Assembly: GCF_008705135.1 (NCBI RefSeq)
Contig: NZ_CP023694.1
Location: forward strand, 2,914,001-2,978,000
Length of the DNA: 64,000 nucleotides
Direction of reading: 5' to 3'
Source: Streptomyces coeruleorubidus
GTDB taxonomy: Bacteria > Actinomycetota > Actinomycetes > Streptomycetales > Streptomycetaceae
The position numbers were made by a program, and so were the translations under genes. The notes under the pieces were generated by a model. That model was not told the DNA's origin, did not search any database, and saw only the letters and a program-made list of their open reading frames with translations. Positions 52,086 to 62,013 of the stretch are shown here, piece by piece (the stretch's first letter is position 1; every line of letters begins with the position of its first letter).

Positions 52086-54230
52086 GTGGAACAGCCGAAC
52101 GGCCACCCGTGCCCGGAGTGCGGCACGCCCAGACAGCCGGACAACACCCCGTCCTGCACCTGCACCCACCGCGCCGCGGAGGCCCTCCGCGACGCCCGCA
52201 CGACCGAGGCGGCGGCAGCGGAGGACTTCGACCCGCTGCGGATCCGTCCCTACGTCGAACTCACGCCCGACACGCCCACACGGTCCCCTGAGAACGAGCG
52301 CACGCCGGGCCGGCCCACGTCGCCCTCGCACACGGACGCGCCCACGCGGGCAGGCGACAACCCCGCGCGGCGGACCCGCGCGGACGGCCCGTCCACGCCC
52401 TCACACGCGACGGCCTCGGGCCCCGAGCAGCCCACCCGGGCGGCCAACGGCACCCCACGGCGACCACACGCCGCCGGAAGGCCCGCGTCTACAGGGGCCT
52501 CCCACACCGAGCCCCCGGCGCAGCCCTCCGAAGGCGCCCCGCGCCGGACACCCGGGGGCCCGATCGACGACGCCCCGCGACCGCCCCGGACCCACCCGGC
52601 GGGACCGCGGCACGCGGACGGTCCCGCCCGGGCGGGAGAAAGGGCCCCCCGAGGCAGCCACGCGGACGGTCCGACCACGCCCGCGGAGGCCCTGCGCGTC
52701 GAGTTCCCGGCGCGGGCAACCGAAGGGGCTCCACGACGGGGCCCTGGGCGGGCAGCCGACGACAGCCCGCTACCGCCCCAGACCCACCCGGCGGAGCCCC
52801 CGCACACCCACGACCCCGCCCAGCCGTCCCCGGCGAACCGTTCCGCCTCGCCCCGCCATGGCCAGGCCGCGCCTGCCGACACTCCCGCCCGGGCGGGCGA
52901 AGGCGCTCCGCGACGGACCCGCGCGGACGGTCCGGCCGCCTCGCCGCACGCCGAGGCCTCGCACGCCCAAGCCCCCGCGCGGGCCACCGACGACGCCCCG
53001 CGGCGAACCCCCGGGCGGGCAGCCGACAACGCTCCCCCACCGCCCCAGACCCACCCTGCGCAGCCCCCGCACACCGACGGCCCCGCGCGGGCCACCGACG
53101 ACGCCCCGCGGCGAACCCCCGGGCGGGCAGCCGACAACACTCCCCCACCGCCCCAGACCCACCCCGCGCAGCCCCCGCACACCGACGGCCCCGCGCGGGC
53201 CACCGACGACGCCCCGCGGCGAACCCCCGGGCGGGCAGCCGACAACACTCCCCCACCGCCCCAGACCCACCCCGCGCAGCCCCCGCACACCGACGGCCCC
53301 GCGCGGACGCCCGACGACGCCCCGCGACGGCCCGTGATGAACCCCGGGCAAGCCCGGCGCGCCGAAGGTGCCGCGCCACCGCCCTCCCCCGCCGACGCGA
53401 CCATGCCCCTGCGCCCGGTCGACCCGGACGCGACCACCGTGCTGCCGGTCTCGCCGGACACTTCCGTGCTGCCGGCCTCGCCGGACACCTCCGTCCTGCC
53501 GACGCCCCTGGCCCCCGCGGCGACCGAGCCCAGCGTCACCGATCTGCGGCTTTTCGACGGCACGGGTGGACCGGACCGGGGCAGGCCGGAAGTGGACGAG
53601 TCCGGCCGGAGGCCCCGGCGCCGGCGGCGCAACGCGCTGCTCGCCACGGCCGCCGGGGCCTGTGTCGCCGTGGTGGCCGCGGCCGGGTACGCGAGCGGGA
53701 TGTTCTCCTACGAGGCGCCGTCCCGGAACAGCGCGCTGCCGGACGACCTCAGGGCGAGCGTGCCGGACGCCCCGTCGAGCAGCGCGGCGTCCACGCCGCC
53801 GGCGGAGAGCGCCCAGGCCGCACCGCCGGCCCCAGCCGTACCGCCGCCGCCGGCCACCCGGAGCCCCTCGGCCTCCCCGTCGCCGTCCACGCCGAGCGCC
53901 TCGCCGAGCCCGTCGCAGTCGGCCACCCCGTCGGCGCCCCGGACGTCCGCCACGGCCACCAGTCCCGAGAGCCGGCCCCCGGACAAGTCCCGCCAGAACG
54001 GCGGCTCCACCGTCCTGCGCCCGGGCGACCGGGGCCCGGAGGTCACCGAACTCCAGCTCCGGCTGCGCCAGTTGTACCTCTACGACGAGGAGACCGACGG
54101 CGACTACGACAGCCGGCTCGAGGAGGCCGTCCGCACGTACCAGTGGTCACGCGGCATCCAGACCGACGATCTCGGCGTCTACGACCGGGAGACGCGGGCC
54201 AAGCTGGAGTCGGAAACCAAGGAGCCGTGA
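52086..54230 (+). CDS. zinc-ribbon / repeat-rich / single-TM peptidoglycan-binding protein
   Basis: 714 residues from a GTG at 52086 with GGGAGGGAGGAAC upstream. Starts with a four-cysteine ribbon (CPECGTPRQPDNTPSCTC), then ~430 residues of Pro/Ala/Arg/Thr-rich sequence with a 36-residue tandem repeat, each containing TDGPARATDDAPRR and RAADNTPPPPQTHPAQPPHT. A transmembrane helix (LLATAAGACVAVVAAAGYAS) precedes a Ser/Pro linker and a C-terminal peptidoglycan-binding domain, DRGPEVTELQLRLRQLYLYD and TYQWSRGIQTDDLGVYDRET. So the ribbon and repeats are cytoplasmic and the wall-binding domain external. Function unknown. Confidence 0.84.
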   Translation: MEQPNGHPCPECGTPRQPDNTPSCTCTHRAAEALRDARTTEAAAAEDFDPLRIRPYVELTPDTPTRSPENERTPGRPTSPSHTDAPTRAGDNPARRTRADGPSTPSHATASGPEQPTRAANGTPRRPHAAGRPASTGASHTEPPAQPSEGAPRRTPGGPIDDAPRPPRTHPAGPRHADGPARAGERAPRGSHADGPTTPAEALRVEFPARATEGAPRRGPGRAADDSPLPPQTHPAEPPHTHDPAQPSPANRSASPRHGQAAPADTPARAGEGAPRRTRADGPAASPHAEASHAQAPARATDDAPRRTPGRAADNAPPPPQTHPAQPPHTDGPARATDDAPRRTPGRAADNTPPPPQTHPAQPPHTDGPARATDDAPRRTPGRAADNTPPPPQTHPAQPPHTDGPARTPDDAPRRPVMNPGQARRAEGAAPPPSPADATMPLRPVDPDATTVLPVSPDTSVLPASPDTSVLPTPLAPAATEPSVTDLRLFDGTGGPDRGRPEVDESGRRPRRRRRNALLATAAGACVAVVAAAGYASGMFSYEAPSRNSALPDDLRASVPDAPSSSAASTPPAESAQAAPPAPAVPPPPATRSPSASPSPSTPSASPSPSQSATPSAPRTSATATSPESRPPDKSRQNGGSTVLRPGDRGPEVTELQLRLRQLYLYDEETDGDYDSRLEEAVRTYQWSRGIQTDDLGVYDRETRAKLESETKEP
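52983..53306. repeat. 108-bp tandem repeat in coding sequence, about three copies
   Basis: The unit starting GCCACCGACGACGCCCCGCG recurs at 52983, 53091 and 53199, exactly 108 bp (36 codons) apart with few differences. More diverged copies flank it. It lies in the Pro/Ala-rich cytoplasmic part of the peptidoglycan-binding protein. Confidence 0.85.
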
Positions 54231-54257
54231 CCGGCCCGAGCGCCCTACTGTGACGCC

Positions 54258-54788
54258 GTGACTACTCAGGTGATCGTCCTCAACGGAGGTTCCAGCTCCG
54301 GCAAGTCCGGGATCGTACGGTGCCTGCAAGAGGTGCTGCCGGACCCGTGGCTGGCCTTCGGCGTCGACTCGTTCGTCGATGCGCTGCCCGCGAAGCTGCA
54401 GGGCTCGGACGGAGGGATCAGCTTCGCCCAGGACGGCGGGGTGAGCGTAGGCGCGGAGTTCCGCGCACTGGACGCGGCCTGGGCAGAGGGCATCGCCGCG
54501 ATGGCCCGCGCCGGCGCCAGGATCATCGTCGACGACGTCTTCCTCGGCGGACCGCACTCCAGGCAGCGCTGGCAGAAGGCCCTGGACGGACTCGGCGTGC
54601 TGTGGGTCGGCGTCAGGTGCGACAGCGCGGTCGCCGCGGGACGCGAGATCGCCCGGGGCGACCGGGTCCGGGGCATGGCCGCCTCACAGGCACACCTGGT
54701 GCACGAGGGCGTGAGCTACGACCTGGAGGTGGACACCACACACACCGAGTCCCTGGTGTGTGCGCGCACCATCGCCGCCCACGTCTGA
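54258..54788 (+). CDS. chloramphenicol phosphotransferase (CPT) family protein
   Basis: 176 residues, GTG start. P-loop [16 protein letters not shown] (K16, S17), and [16 protein letters not shown] with D37, the position of the catalytic base in the S. venezuelae enzyme. FDADGG-like [51 protein letters not shown] and [18 protein letters not shown] follow that enzyme closely. It 3-O-phosphorylates chloramphenicol with ATP and gives self-resistance in producers; no chloramphenicol biosynthesis genes are seen here. Confidence 0.92.
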   Translation: MTTQVIVLNGGSSSGKSGIVRCLQEVLPDPWLAFGVDSFVDALPAKLQGSDGGISFAQDGGVSVGAEFRALDAAWAEGIAAMARAGARIIVDDVFLGGPHSRQRWQKALDGLGVLWVGVRCDSAVAAGREIARGDRVRGMAASQAHLVHEGVSYDLEVDTTHTESLVCARTIAAHV

Positions 54789-54819
54789 CCGACCCGACCC
54801 CTGATGACCGTAGCGTCCG

Positions 54820-55479
54820 TCACCCGACGTACAGACGGATCATCCCGTCCCCCGCGGCCTCCACGCGCACCTGCGTGAGGTCGTCCACCACCACGTCCGG
54901 CGCGTGGAACGCGGCCCGGGGCCCGACCCCGACCACCGTCATCCCGGCGGAGCGCCCGGCCGCTATCCCGGCCCCGGAGTCCTCGAACACCACACAGTCC
55001 GCGGGCGTCATACCCAGCTCGGCGGCGCCCTTCAGAAAACCCTCGGGGTCGGGCTTGCTCGCCCCGACGGACTCCGCGGTCACCCGCACCTCGGGCAGGT
55101 CCAGCCCGGCCGCGGCCATCCGCGCCGTCGAGAGCGGGACGTCGGCGGAGGTCACGAGCGCGTGCGGCAGCCCCCGCAGTGAGGCGAGGAACTCAGGCGC
55201 CCCGGGGATCGGGACGACACCCTCGGTGTCGGCCGTCTCCTCGGCGAGCATCTTGGCGTTGTCGGCGTAGTTCTGCTCCATCGGCCGGCCGGGCAGCAGC
55301 AGCGCCATCGACGCGTATCCCTGCCGTCCGTGGACGACCTTCATGACCTCGTCCCCGTCGAGCCCGTGCCGCTCGGACCAGCGCCGCCAGACGCGTTCGA
55401 CCGAGGCGTCGGAGTTGACGAGGGTGCCGTCCATGTCCAGCAGGAGGGCGCGGGCGGTGAGCACGGCGGTGGCCGTCAT
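54820..55479 (-). CDS. HAD-family sugar/polyol phosphatase
   Basis: 219 residues from the ATG at 55479 (one more upstream ATG at 55491). Motif I LLLDMDGTLVNSD (D15 nucleophile), motif II HALVTSADVP, motif III KPDPEGFLKGA and motif IV VVFEDSGAGIAAGRSAGM, the complete HAD set of the beta-phosphoglucomutase/glycerol-phosphatase subgroup. The helical cap at residues 25-80 is present. Hydrolyses a sugar phosphate in the cytosol. Confidence 0.9.
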   Translation of the reverse strand: MTATAVLTARALLLDMDGTLVNSDASVERVWRRWSERHGLDGDEVMKVVHGRQGYASMALLLPGRPMEQNYADNAKMLAEETADTEGVVPIPGAPEFLASLRGLPHALVTSADVPLSTARMAAAGLDLPEVRVTAESVGASKPDPEGFLKGAAELGMTPADCVVFEDSGAGIAAGRSAGMTVVGVGPRAAFHAPDVVVDDLTQVRVEAAGDGMIRLYVG

Positions 55480-55540
55480 CGGCAGCTCCAAGGCTCAGGG
55501 CTCGGACGAGGGCACTCGGCAGCCCCCGGAGGAACAAGGC

Positions 55541-55577
55541 GGCCCCGCCCGCCGGTCAGGGAAAACGGGCGAGGGCC
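55541..55577 (-). terminator. hairpin after TMEM165-like gene
   Basis: GGCCCcGCCCG and CGGGCgaGGGCC arms flank a short loop between the TMEM165-like stop and the HAD start. A plausible terminator for the manganese-riboswitch transcript. Confidence 0.5.
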
Positions 55578-55681
55578 ACTTTGTTTCTCCACGGTACAAA
55601 ACATCCCCGGATCGCGCCAGGGCCCCCCGCAGACGTTCACCCACCGTTCAGCTCGCCCCCGGCTCACCCGGTCGCCCCGGC

Positions 55682-56263
55682 TCACCCGGTCACGGCCTCC
55701 CACAGGCTCCACACCCCGAGAGCGAGCATCACCAGCGCCGCGATCTGCGTGATCAGCCGCAGCGGAACCTTCTTCATCAGCGCCTTTCCGCCGACGATGC
55801 CGATCCCGGCCACCGCCCACAGCGCGAGCACCGCACCCAGGCCGACGGAGAGCGGGTCGTCGTAGCGGGCGGCCAGGTTCGCGGTCATGATCTGCGTGAG
55901 GTCACCGAACTCGGCGACCAGGATGAGCATGAACCCCGCGCCCGAGACCTTCCAGAAGGACTGGTTCTCCGGCTTGCGGACCTCTTCCTCGTCCTCGCCC
56001 TTCTTCAGCAGCAGGACCGCTGCCCCGCCCAGGAAGAGCACGCCCGTCAGCGCCTGCACGATCTGCTGCGGCAGCAGCGTGAGCACGCTGCCCGCCGCGA
56101 CGGCGAGCGCGACATGCAGCGCGAACGCGGCGGCGACACCGGCGAAGACGTAGGAGGCGCGATAGCGGGTGCCGAGGACGAGGCCGGCCAGGGCGGTCTT
56201 GTCCGGCAGTTCGGCGAGAAAGACGACGCCGAAGACGACGGCCGTCACGGTCAGGCTGATCAA
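55682..56263 (-). CDS. TMEM165/GDT1 (UPF0016) family cation exporter
   Basis: 193 residues from a TTG at 56263 with GAGGAA upstream. Two copies of the family's acidic motif lie in symmetrical halves: AELPDKTALAGLVLG (E18, D21) and AEFGDLTQIMTANLA. Six hydrophobic segments and a charged central loop (LLKKGEDEEEVRKPENQS). Family members exchange Mn2+ or Ca2+ for protons across membranes. A yybP-ykoY manganese riboswitch lies directly upstream, so Mn2+ efflux is the likely role. Confidence 0.88.
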   Translation of the reverse strand: MISLTVTAVVFGVVFLAELPDKTALAGLVLGTRYRASYVFAGVAAAFALHVALAVAAGSVLTLLPQQIVQALTGVLFLGGAAVLLLKKGEDEEEVRKPENQSFWKVSGAGFMLILVAEFGDLTQIMTANLAARYDDPLSVGLGAVLALWAVAGIGIVGGKALMKKVPLRLITQIAALVMLALGVWSLWEAVTG

Positions 56264-56346
56264 GGGTTCCTCAATCGGTCGGGGCCGCCCCACCGAGAGT
56301 GCTGGATCTTCACACACGACACCTCGGCACGGCAGCACACTCGGCA

Positions 56347-56366
56347 CCCGTGCCGTGGGGCACGGG
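56347..56366 (-). terminator. candidate riboswitch expression-platform hairpin
   Basis: CCCGTGCC(4)GGCACGGG, a perfect 8-bp GC stem between the Mn2+ aptamer and the TMEM165-like start. No long U-run follows, so control could be by transcription or by occlusion of the start region. Confidence 0.5.
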
Positions 56367-56380
56367 CGTGCACTGCTTGC

Positions 56381-56500
56381 CGAAGGTCTCGCTGGCGGGG
56401 CCCCTGGACGGACCAGTAGGACCTGCCTCCGGGCGCCGGCTCAGGCGGGCTGAGCAGTATGTCGACGGTCCGGCGAAGAGCTACTCCCCTTCTGCGCCGT
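56381..56500 (-). ncRNA. yybP-ykoY manganese riboswitch
   Basis: On the minus strand AAGGGGAGTAGCTC (about 56482-56495) and GCCAGCGAGACCTTCGG (about 56380-56396) are the conserved GGGGAGUAG and AGCGAGACC cores of the Mn2+-sensing yybP-ykoY class, with CCGTCGACATACTG between. A CCCGTGCC(4)GGCACGGG hairpin (56347-56366) follows and may be the on/off terminator before the TMEM165-like gene. Confidence 0.85.
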
Positions 56501-56662
56501 CCATGGTACGCGACACCCCTGGAGCGAAAAGTTCCGCCTTAAAGCTTGTCATGTCATGCACGCGTCACTAACTTCTCACCGGGCGCACACCTCCCCGCAA
56601 CACGGCGCGACGAGCATTCCCTCGCTCGCAGCCCAACGCCCCCACCCCTCAAGGGAGTTCGC

Positions 56663-57307
56663 ATGCCGAAGTTCTACGCGCGTCGACGGCTCAGCATACT
56701 CGCGGGCCTCACCGGTCTCATAGCCTCGGCCGGCCTTCTCAACGGCCCGGCCGCCTCCGCCGCCCTGCCCACCCCCGTCAGCGGGGCCACCGCCCGCTCC
56801 TACCTCGCCTCGCTCACCGTGGCCACCGAGGACCGCACCGGCTACAACCGAGACCTCTTCCCGCACTGGATCACCCAGTCCGGCTCCTGCAACACCCGCG
56901 AGGTCGTCCTCAAGCGCGACGGCTCGAACGTCCAGCAGGACTCCTCCTGCGCCGCCACCAGCGGCAGCTGGTACTCCGTCTACGACGGCGCCACCTGGTC
57001 CGCCGCCTCCGACGTCGACATCGACCACCTCGTCCCGCTGGCCGAGGCCTGGGACTCCGGCGCCGACTCCTGGACGACCTCCCGCCGCCAGTCCTTCGCC
57101 AACGACCTGACCCGCCCGCAGCTCATCGCGGTCACCGACAACGTCAACCAGGCCAAGGGCGACCAGGACCCGGCCACCTGGATGCCCTCCCGGACGACCT
57201 ACCGCTGCACCTACGTCCGCGCCTGGGTCCAGGTGAAGTACTACTACGGCCTCTCGGTCGACTCGGCCGAGAAGTCCGCGCTCCAGAACTACCTCGCGAA
57301 CTGCTGA
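56663..57307 (+). CDS. secreted HNH endonuclease (GmrSD_C/DUF1524-like)
   Basis: 214 residues from the ATG at 56663 with AAGGGAG upstream. Signal peptide to about residue 33 (cleavage ASA-ALP). The catalytic DVDIDHLVPLAEAWDSGA (H122) and VTDNVNQAKGDQDPATW (N162 region) form the HNH core; four cysteines may form disulfides outside the cell. Small secreted HNH nucleases of this type are common in Streptomyces and may scavenge DNA or act in mycelial competition. Confidence 0.9.
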   Translation: MPKFYARRRLSILAGLTGLIASAGLLNGPAASAALPTPVSGATARSYLASLTVATEDRTGYNRDLFPHWITQSGSCNTREVVLKRDGSNVQQDSSCAATSGSWYSVYDGATWSAASDVDIDHLVPLAEAWDSGADSWTTSRRQSFANDLTRPQLIAVTDNVNQAKGDQDPATWMPSRTTYRCTYVRAWVQVKYYYGLSVDSAEKSALQNYLANC

Positions 57308-57386
57308 CACGCGCGATTCCGTGTCGGAACCTCCCCGCTGACCTCCGTCGTTCCGTACCGTACGGGGCGACGGAGAGGGGGCCACG

Positions 57387-59024
<1,638 letters not shown>

Positions 59025-59207
59025 CGGGCCTATTACGACCCTTTCTTGCCCCGGTGACCGTGATGCTCGTGAGGCATCCCACACCGACCGTCAATCCTTG
59101 GCCACGGACCTCGGTTCCGGTCCCCGGCGACGGCATGATGAGGCGGACCGTCCGCTTCCCCACCGGCGGACCTCCGAACGCGCCCCACACGCCCGGGAGC
59201 CCCACCC

Positions 59208-61223
59208 TTGTCTGCGTCGACCGAGGAATCCGTACCGGAGGAATCCCGCCCGGAGGGATCCGTACCGCGGGAACGGCCGGAGGAACCCGTACCGCGGGAA
59301 GGGCCGGAGGGGTCCCTACCGGCCGAGGAATCCGCACCGTTGTCCGTCGCCCTGGTCGGAGCCGGGCCGCGCGGGACCAGCGTCCTGGAACGCCTCTGCG
59401 CCTCCGCCCCGGAACTCCTCCCGCCCGGAGCCCGGCTGACGGTCCACGTGATCGACCCGGACCCGCCGGGCCCGGGCCGCGTCTGGCGTACCGACCAGTC
59501 GCCCGAGCTGCTGATGAACACCGTGGCCTGCCAGGTGACCCTGTTCACCGACGACAGCGTGGACTGCTCGGGCCCGATCCGCCCGGGTCCGAGCCTGTAC
59601 GAGTGGGCGCGCGGCACGCTCGGCCCGGACGAGTACCCGACCCGGGCGGACTACGGCCGTTATCTGGAGTGGGTGTTCGCCCAGGTCGCAGGGGACGCGC
59701 CGGCGGGCGTCCGCGTCGAGACGCACCGGGCCCGCGCGGTACGGCTCGACGACCCCCCCGGCGGCCACCAGGCCCTCACCCTCTCCGACGGCCGCACCCT
59801 GACCGGCCTGTCCGCCGTGGTCCTGGCCCAGGGGCACCTGCCGACGACCGCCGACCCGGGCCGGCGGCGCCTGGCGGACCACGCCGCGCGGCACGGCCTG
59901 CGCCACGTCCCGCCCGCCAACCCTGCCGACGTCGACCTGTCCTCCGTACCGCCCGGCGAACCCGTCCTGCTGCGCGGCCTCGGCCTCAACTTCTTCGACC
60001 ACACGGCCCTGTTGACGACCGGCCGCGGCGGCCGTTTCGTACGGGACGCCCAGGGCCTGCGCTATGTCCCCTCCGGCCGTGAACCGCGGCTGTACGCCGG
60101 CTCGCGGCGCGGCATCCCGTACCAGGCCCGCGGTGACAACGCGAAGGGGGCGTTCGGCCGCCACGACCCGCTGGTCCTCACACCGGACGTGATCGCGGGC
60201 TTCCGCAAGCGCGCCGACTCCGGGGAGGCGCCCGACTTCCTGGCGGAGATATGGCCGTTGGTCGCGAAGGAGGTGGAGACGGTGTACTGCGCCGCGCTGC
60301 TCCGGCGGGCAGGAGCCTCCGCGCGACGGTGCCAGGAGTTCACCGATCACTTCCTGGCCGTACCGCACGGCGATCCCGAAGAGGCGGTGCTGCTGGGCGA
60401 GTTCGGCGTGGCGGACGCCGACCGCTGGTCCTGGGAGCGGATCTCCCGGCCGTATGCCGGACGGGACTTCGCGCACCCCGGCGAGTGGCGTGACTGGCTG
60501 CTGTCGTATCTGCGCGAGGACGCCGCGCAGGCCGCCCTGGGCAATGTGCGCGGCCCGCTGAAGGCAGCCCTGGACGTGTTGCGCGACCTGCGCAACGAGC
60601 TCCGGCTGATCGTCGACCACGGCGGCCTCCCCGGCGGCTCCCGCCGGGACCACCTGGACCACTGGTACACCCCGCTCAACGCCTTCCTGTCCATCGGTCC
60701 GCCCCGGCGCCGCATCGAGGAGCTGGTGGCCCTGGTGGAGGCGGGGGTGGTGCGCGTGCTCGGGCCGCGCCTGAAGGTGACGGAGGCGGACGGAGCCTGG
60801 GCGGCGCACTCGCCCGATGTGCCGGGTTCGGCCGTCCGTGTGAGAACCCTCATAGAGGCACGACTGCCGGAAACCGACCTGCGAAAAACAGCCGACGGCC
60901 TCCTCGCGGGGCTGCTGCGGACCGGGCAGTGCCGTCCGCACACCGTCGACGGTTATGAGACAGGGGGGTTGGATGTGACGCCACGCCCTTACCATCTGAT
61001 AGACCGTCAAGGAGCCCCGCACTCCAGGCGGTTCGCCTTCGGCGTTCCGACGGAAGGCGTGCACTGGGTGACGGCCACAGGGGCCCGCCCAGGTGTGGAT
61101 TCGGTCATGCTTTCGGACGCGGACGCGGTGGCGAGAGCGGCTCTACGTGCGGTTGTGACTGAAAGTGCGGCCCAACCGGAGGTAAACCAGTGGCCAAATG
61201 TTGAACTTGCAAGCATCTATTAG
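59208..61223 (+). CDS. FAD/NAD(P)-binding protein, HI0933-unrelated PF13454-type
   Basis: 671 residues from a TTG at 59208 with GGGAG upstream. The first ~40 residues are Glu/Pro/Arg repeats (VPEESRPEGSVPRERPEEPV) encoded by near-repeats of GAGGAATCCGTACCG. Dinucleotide-binding VALVGAGPRGTSVLERL follows, then PELLMNTVACQVTLFTDDS, HLPTTADPGRRRLADHAARH and a C-terminal RPYHLIDRQGAPHSRRFAFG. This matches the large FAD-NAD(P)-binding proteins of actinobacteria whose role is unknown, some near siderophore or amino-acid genes. Its stop overlaps an iron-box-like site. Confidence 0.82.
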   Translation: MSASTEESVPEESRPEGSVPRERPEEPVPREGPEGSLPAEESAPLSVALVGAGPRGTSVLERLCASAPELLPPGARLTVHVIDPDPPGPGRVWRTDQSPELLMNTVACQVTLFTDDSVDCSGPIRPGPSLYEWARGTLGPDEYPTRADYGRYLEWVFAQVAGDAPAGVRVETHRARAVRLDDPPGGHQALTLSDGRTLTGLSAVVLAQGHLPTTADPGRRRLADHAARHGLRHVPPANPADVDLSSVPPGEPVLLRGLGLNFFDHTALLTTGRGGRFVRDAQGLRYVPSGREPRLYAGSRRGIPYQARGDNAKGAFGRHDPLVLTPDVIAGFRKRADSGEAPDFLAEIWPLVAKEVETVYCAALLRRAGASARRCQEFTDHFLAVPHGDPEEAVLLGEFGVADADRWSWERISRPYAGRDFAHPGEWRDWLLSYLREDAAQAALGNVRGPLKAALDVLRDLRNELRLIVDHGGLPGGSRRDHLDHWYTPLNAFLSIGPPRRRIEELVALVEAGVVRVLGPRLKVTEADGAWAAHSPDVPGSAVRVRTLIEARLPETDLRKTADGLLAGLLRTGQCRPHTVDGYETGGLDVTPRPYHLIDRQGAPHSRRFAFGVPTEGVHWVTATGARPGVDSVMLSDADAVARAALRAVVTESAAQPEVNQWPNVELASIY

Positions 61224-61233
61224 GCACACCTAA
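61215..61233. promoter_or_regulatory. iron-box-like site (DmdR/IdeR type)
   Basis: ATCTATTAGGCACACCTAA matches 14 of 19 positions of TTAGGTTAGGCTCACCTAA, the kind of site bound by DmdR1/IdeR in Streptomyces siderophore promoters. It overlaps the FAD gene stop and lies 71 bp before the DoxX gene. Confidence 0.45.
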
Positions 61234-61303
61234 CGTGGGTTACTCATCGGTTCTGTCCCCCGACCGGCCCTCCCCTGGCCGGCCGACCGAAGGAGACCCC
61301 CAC

Positions 61304-61756
61304 ATGACCGCACGCCTCAATGGCGCGCAGCCGTACGCTCTCGGACTGTTCCGGATCGTCATCGGCCTGCTCTTCGCCTGCCACGGCGCCGTCGCGCTCT
61401 TCGGAGTCCTCGGAGGGGTGGACGGCAAGGGCGGCACCGCGGCGACCGGCGCCTGGCCGAACTGGTACGCGGCCGTCATCGAACTCGTCGGCGGCACCCT
61501 GGTGCTGCTGGGCCTTGGCACCCGCGCCGCGGCGTTCATAGCCTCCGGCGCGATGGCGTACGCGTACTTCAAGGTCCACCAGCCGCAGGGCCTGTGGCCG
61601 ATCGAGAACAGCGGCGAGGGCGCGGCCATGTACTGCTGGTCCATGTTCCTGCTGATCTTCACGGGCTCCGGTGCGTTCGGCGTGGACCGGCTGCTGGCCC
61701 GGCGCACGTCGGCACAGGGACGGCAGTCCACGGACCACACCCCGGTGGCGGCCTGA
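61304..61756 (+). CDS. DoxX-family membrane protein
   Basis: 150 residues, ATG with GAAGGAG upstream. Four hydrophobic segments: LGLFRIVIGLLFACHGAVAL, WYAAVIELVGGTLVLLGLGT, AFIASGAMAYAYFKVHQP and MYCWSMFLLIFTGSGAFGVD, the DoxX pattern with conserved RIVIG-L---HG. Roles suggested for the family involve redox or oxidative-stress complexes in the membrane. A terminator follows at 61779. Confidence 0.9.
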   Translation: MTARLNGAQPYALGLFRIVIGLLFACHGAVALFGVLGGVDGKGGTAATGAWPNWYAAVIELVGGTLVLLGLGTRAAAFIASGAMAYAYFKVHQPQGLWPIENSGEGAAMYCWSMFLLIFTGSGAFGVDRLLARRTSAQGRQSTDHTPVAA

Positions 61757-61778
61757 CCCGCCCGGACAGCGCTGGACG

Positions 61779-61816
61779 GAACGGCGCCTTCCCTCACACG
61801 AGGGGAGGCGCCGTTC
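61779..61816 (+). terminator. strong terminator after DoxX gene
   Basis: GAACGGCGCCTTCCCTC(acac)GAGGGGAGGCGCCGTTC is a 17-bp stem with one G-T pair, followed by TCGTTTCTG. Confidence 0.9.
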
Positions 61817-62013
61817 TCGTTTCTGCGCCGGGACACGGCAGCCGGGTGACGACTCGGGACGAGGGTGAACACTCGGTACCGAACGTACGAGCCCCCCGTG
61901 AACCGCCCGTCACACCCCAGGCGTACGCTGTATGGCTGTCATCGGCCACTCCTGCCGCTCCGCCGCGCCACCGCGGCACGGTCTGGCCCACGGGGGACCA
62001 ACGGGGAGTTGCG

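Noticed and set aside
52983..53306. Regular 108-bp repeats as a possible CRISPR array
   Set aside because: The copies are contiguous with no unique spacers, stay in one reading frame and lie inside a coding sequence.
61215..61233. Simple TTAGG/CCTAA palindrome read as a full iron box by itself
   Set aside because: The arms are 4 bp apart, not 9 as in the consensus; only the longer 19-bp alignment gives moderate support, so confidence is kept low.
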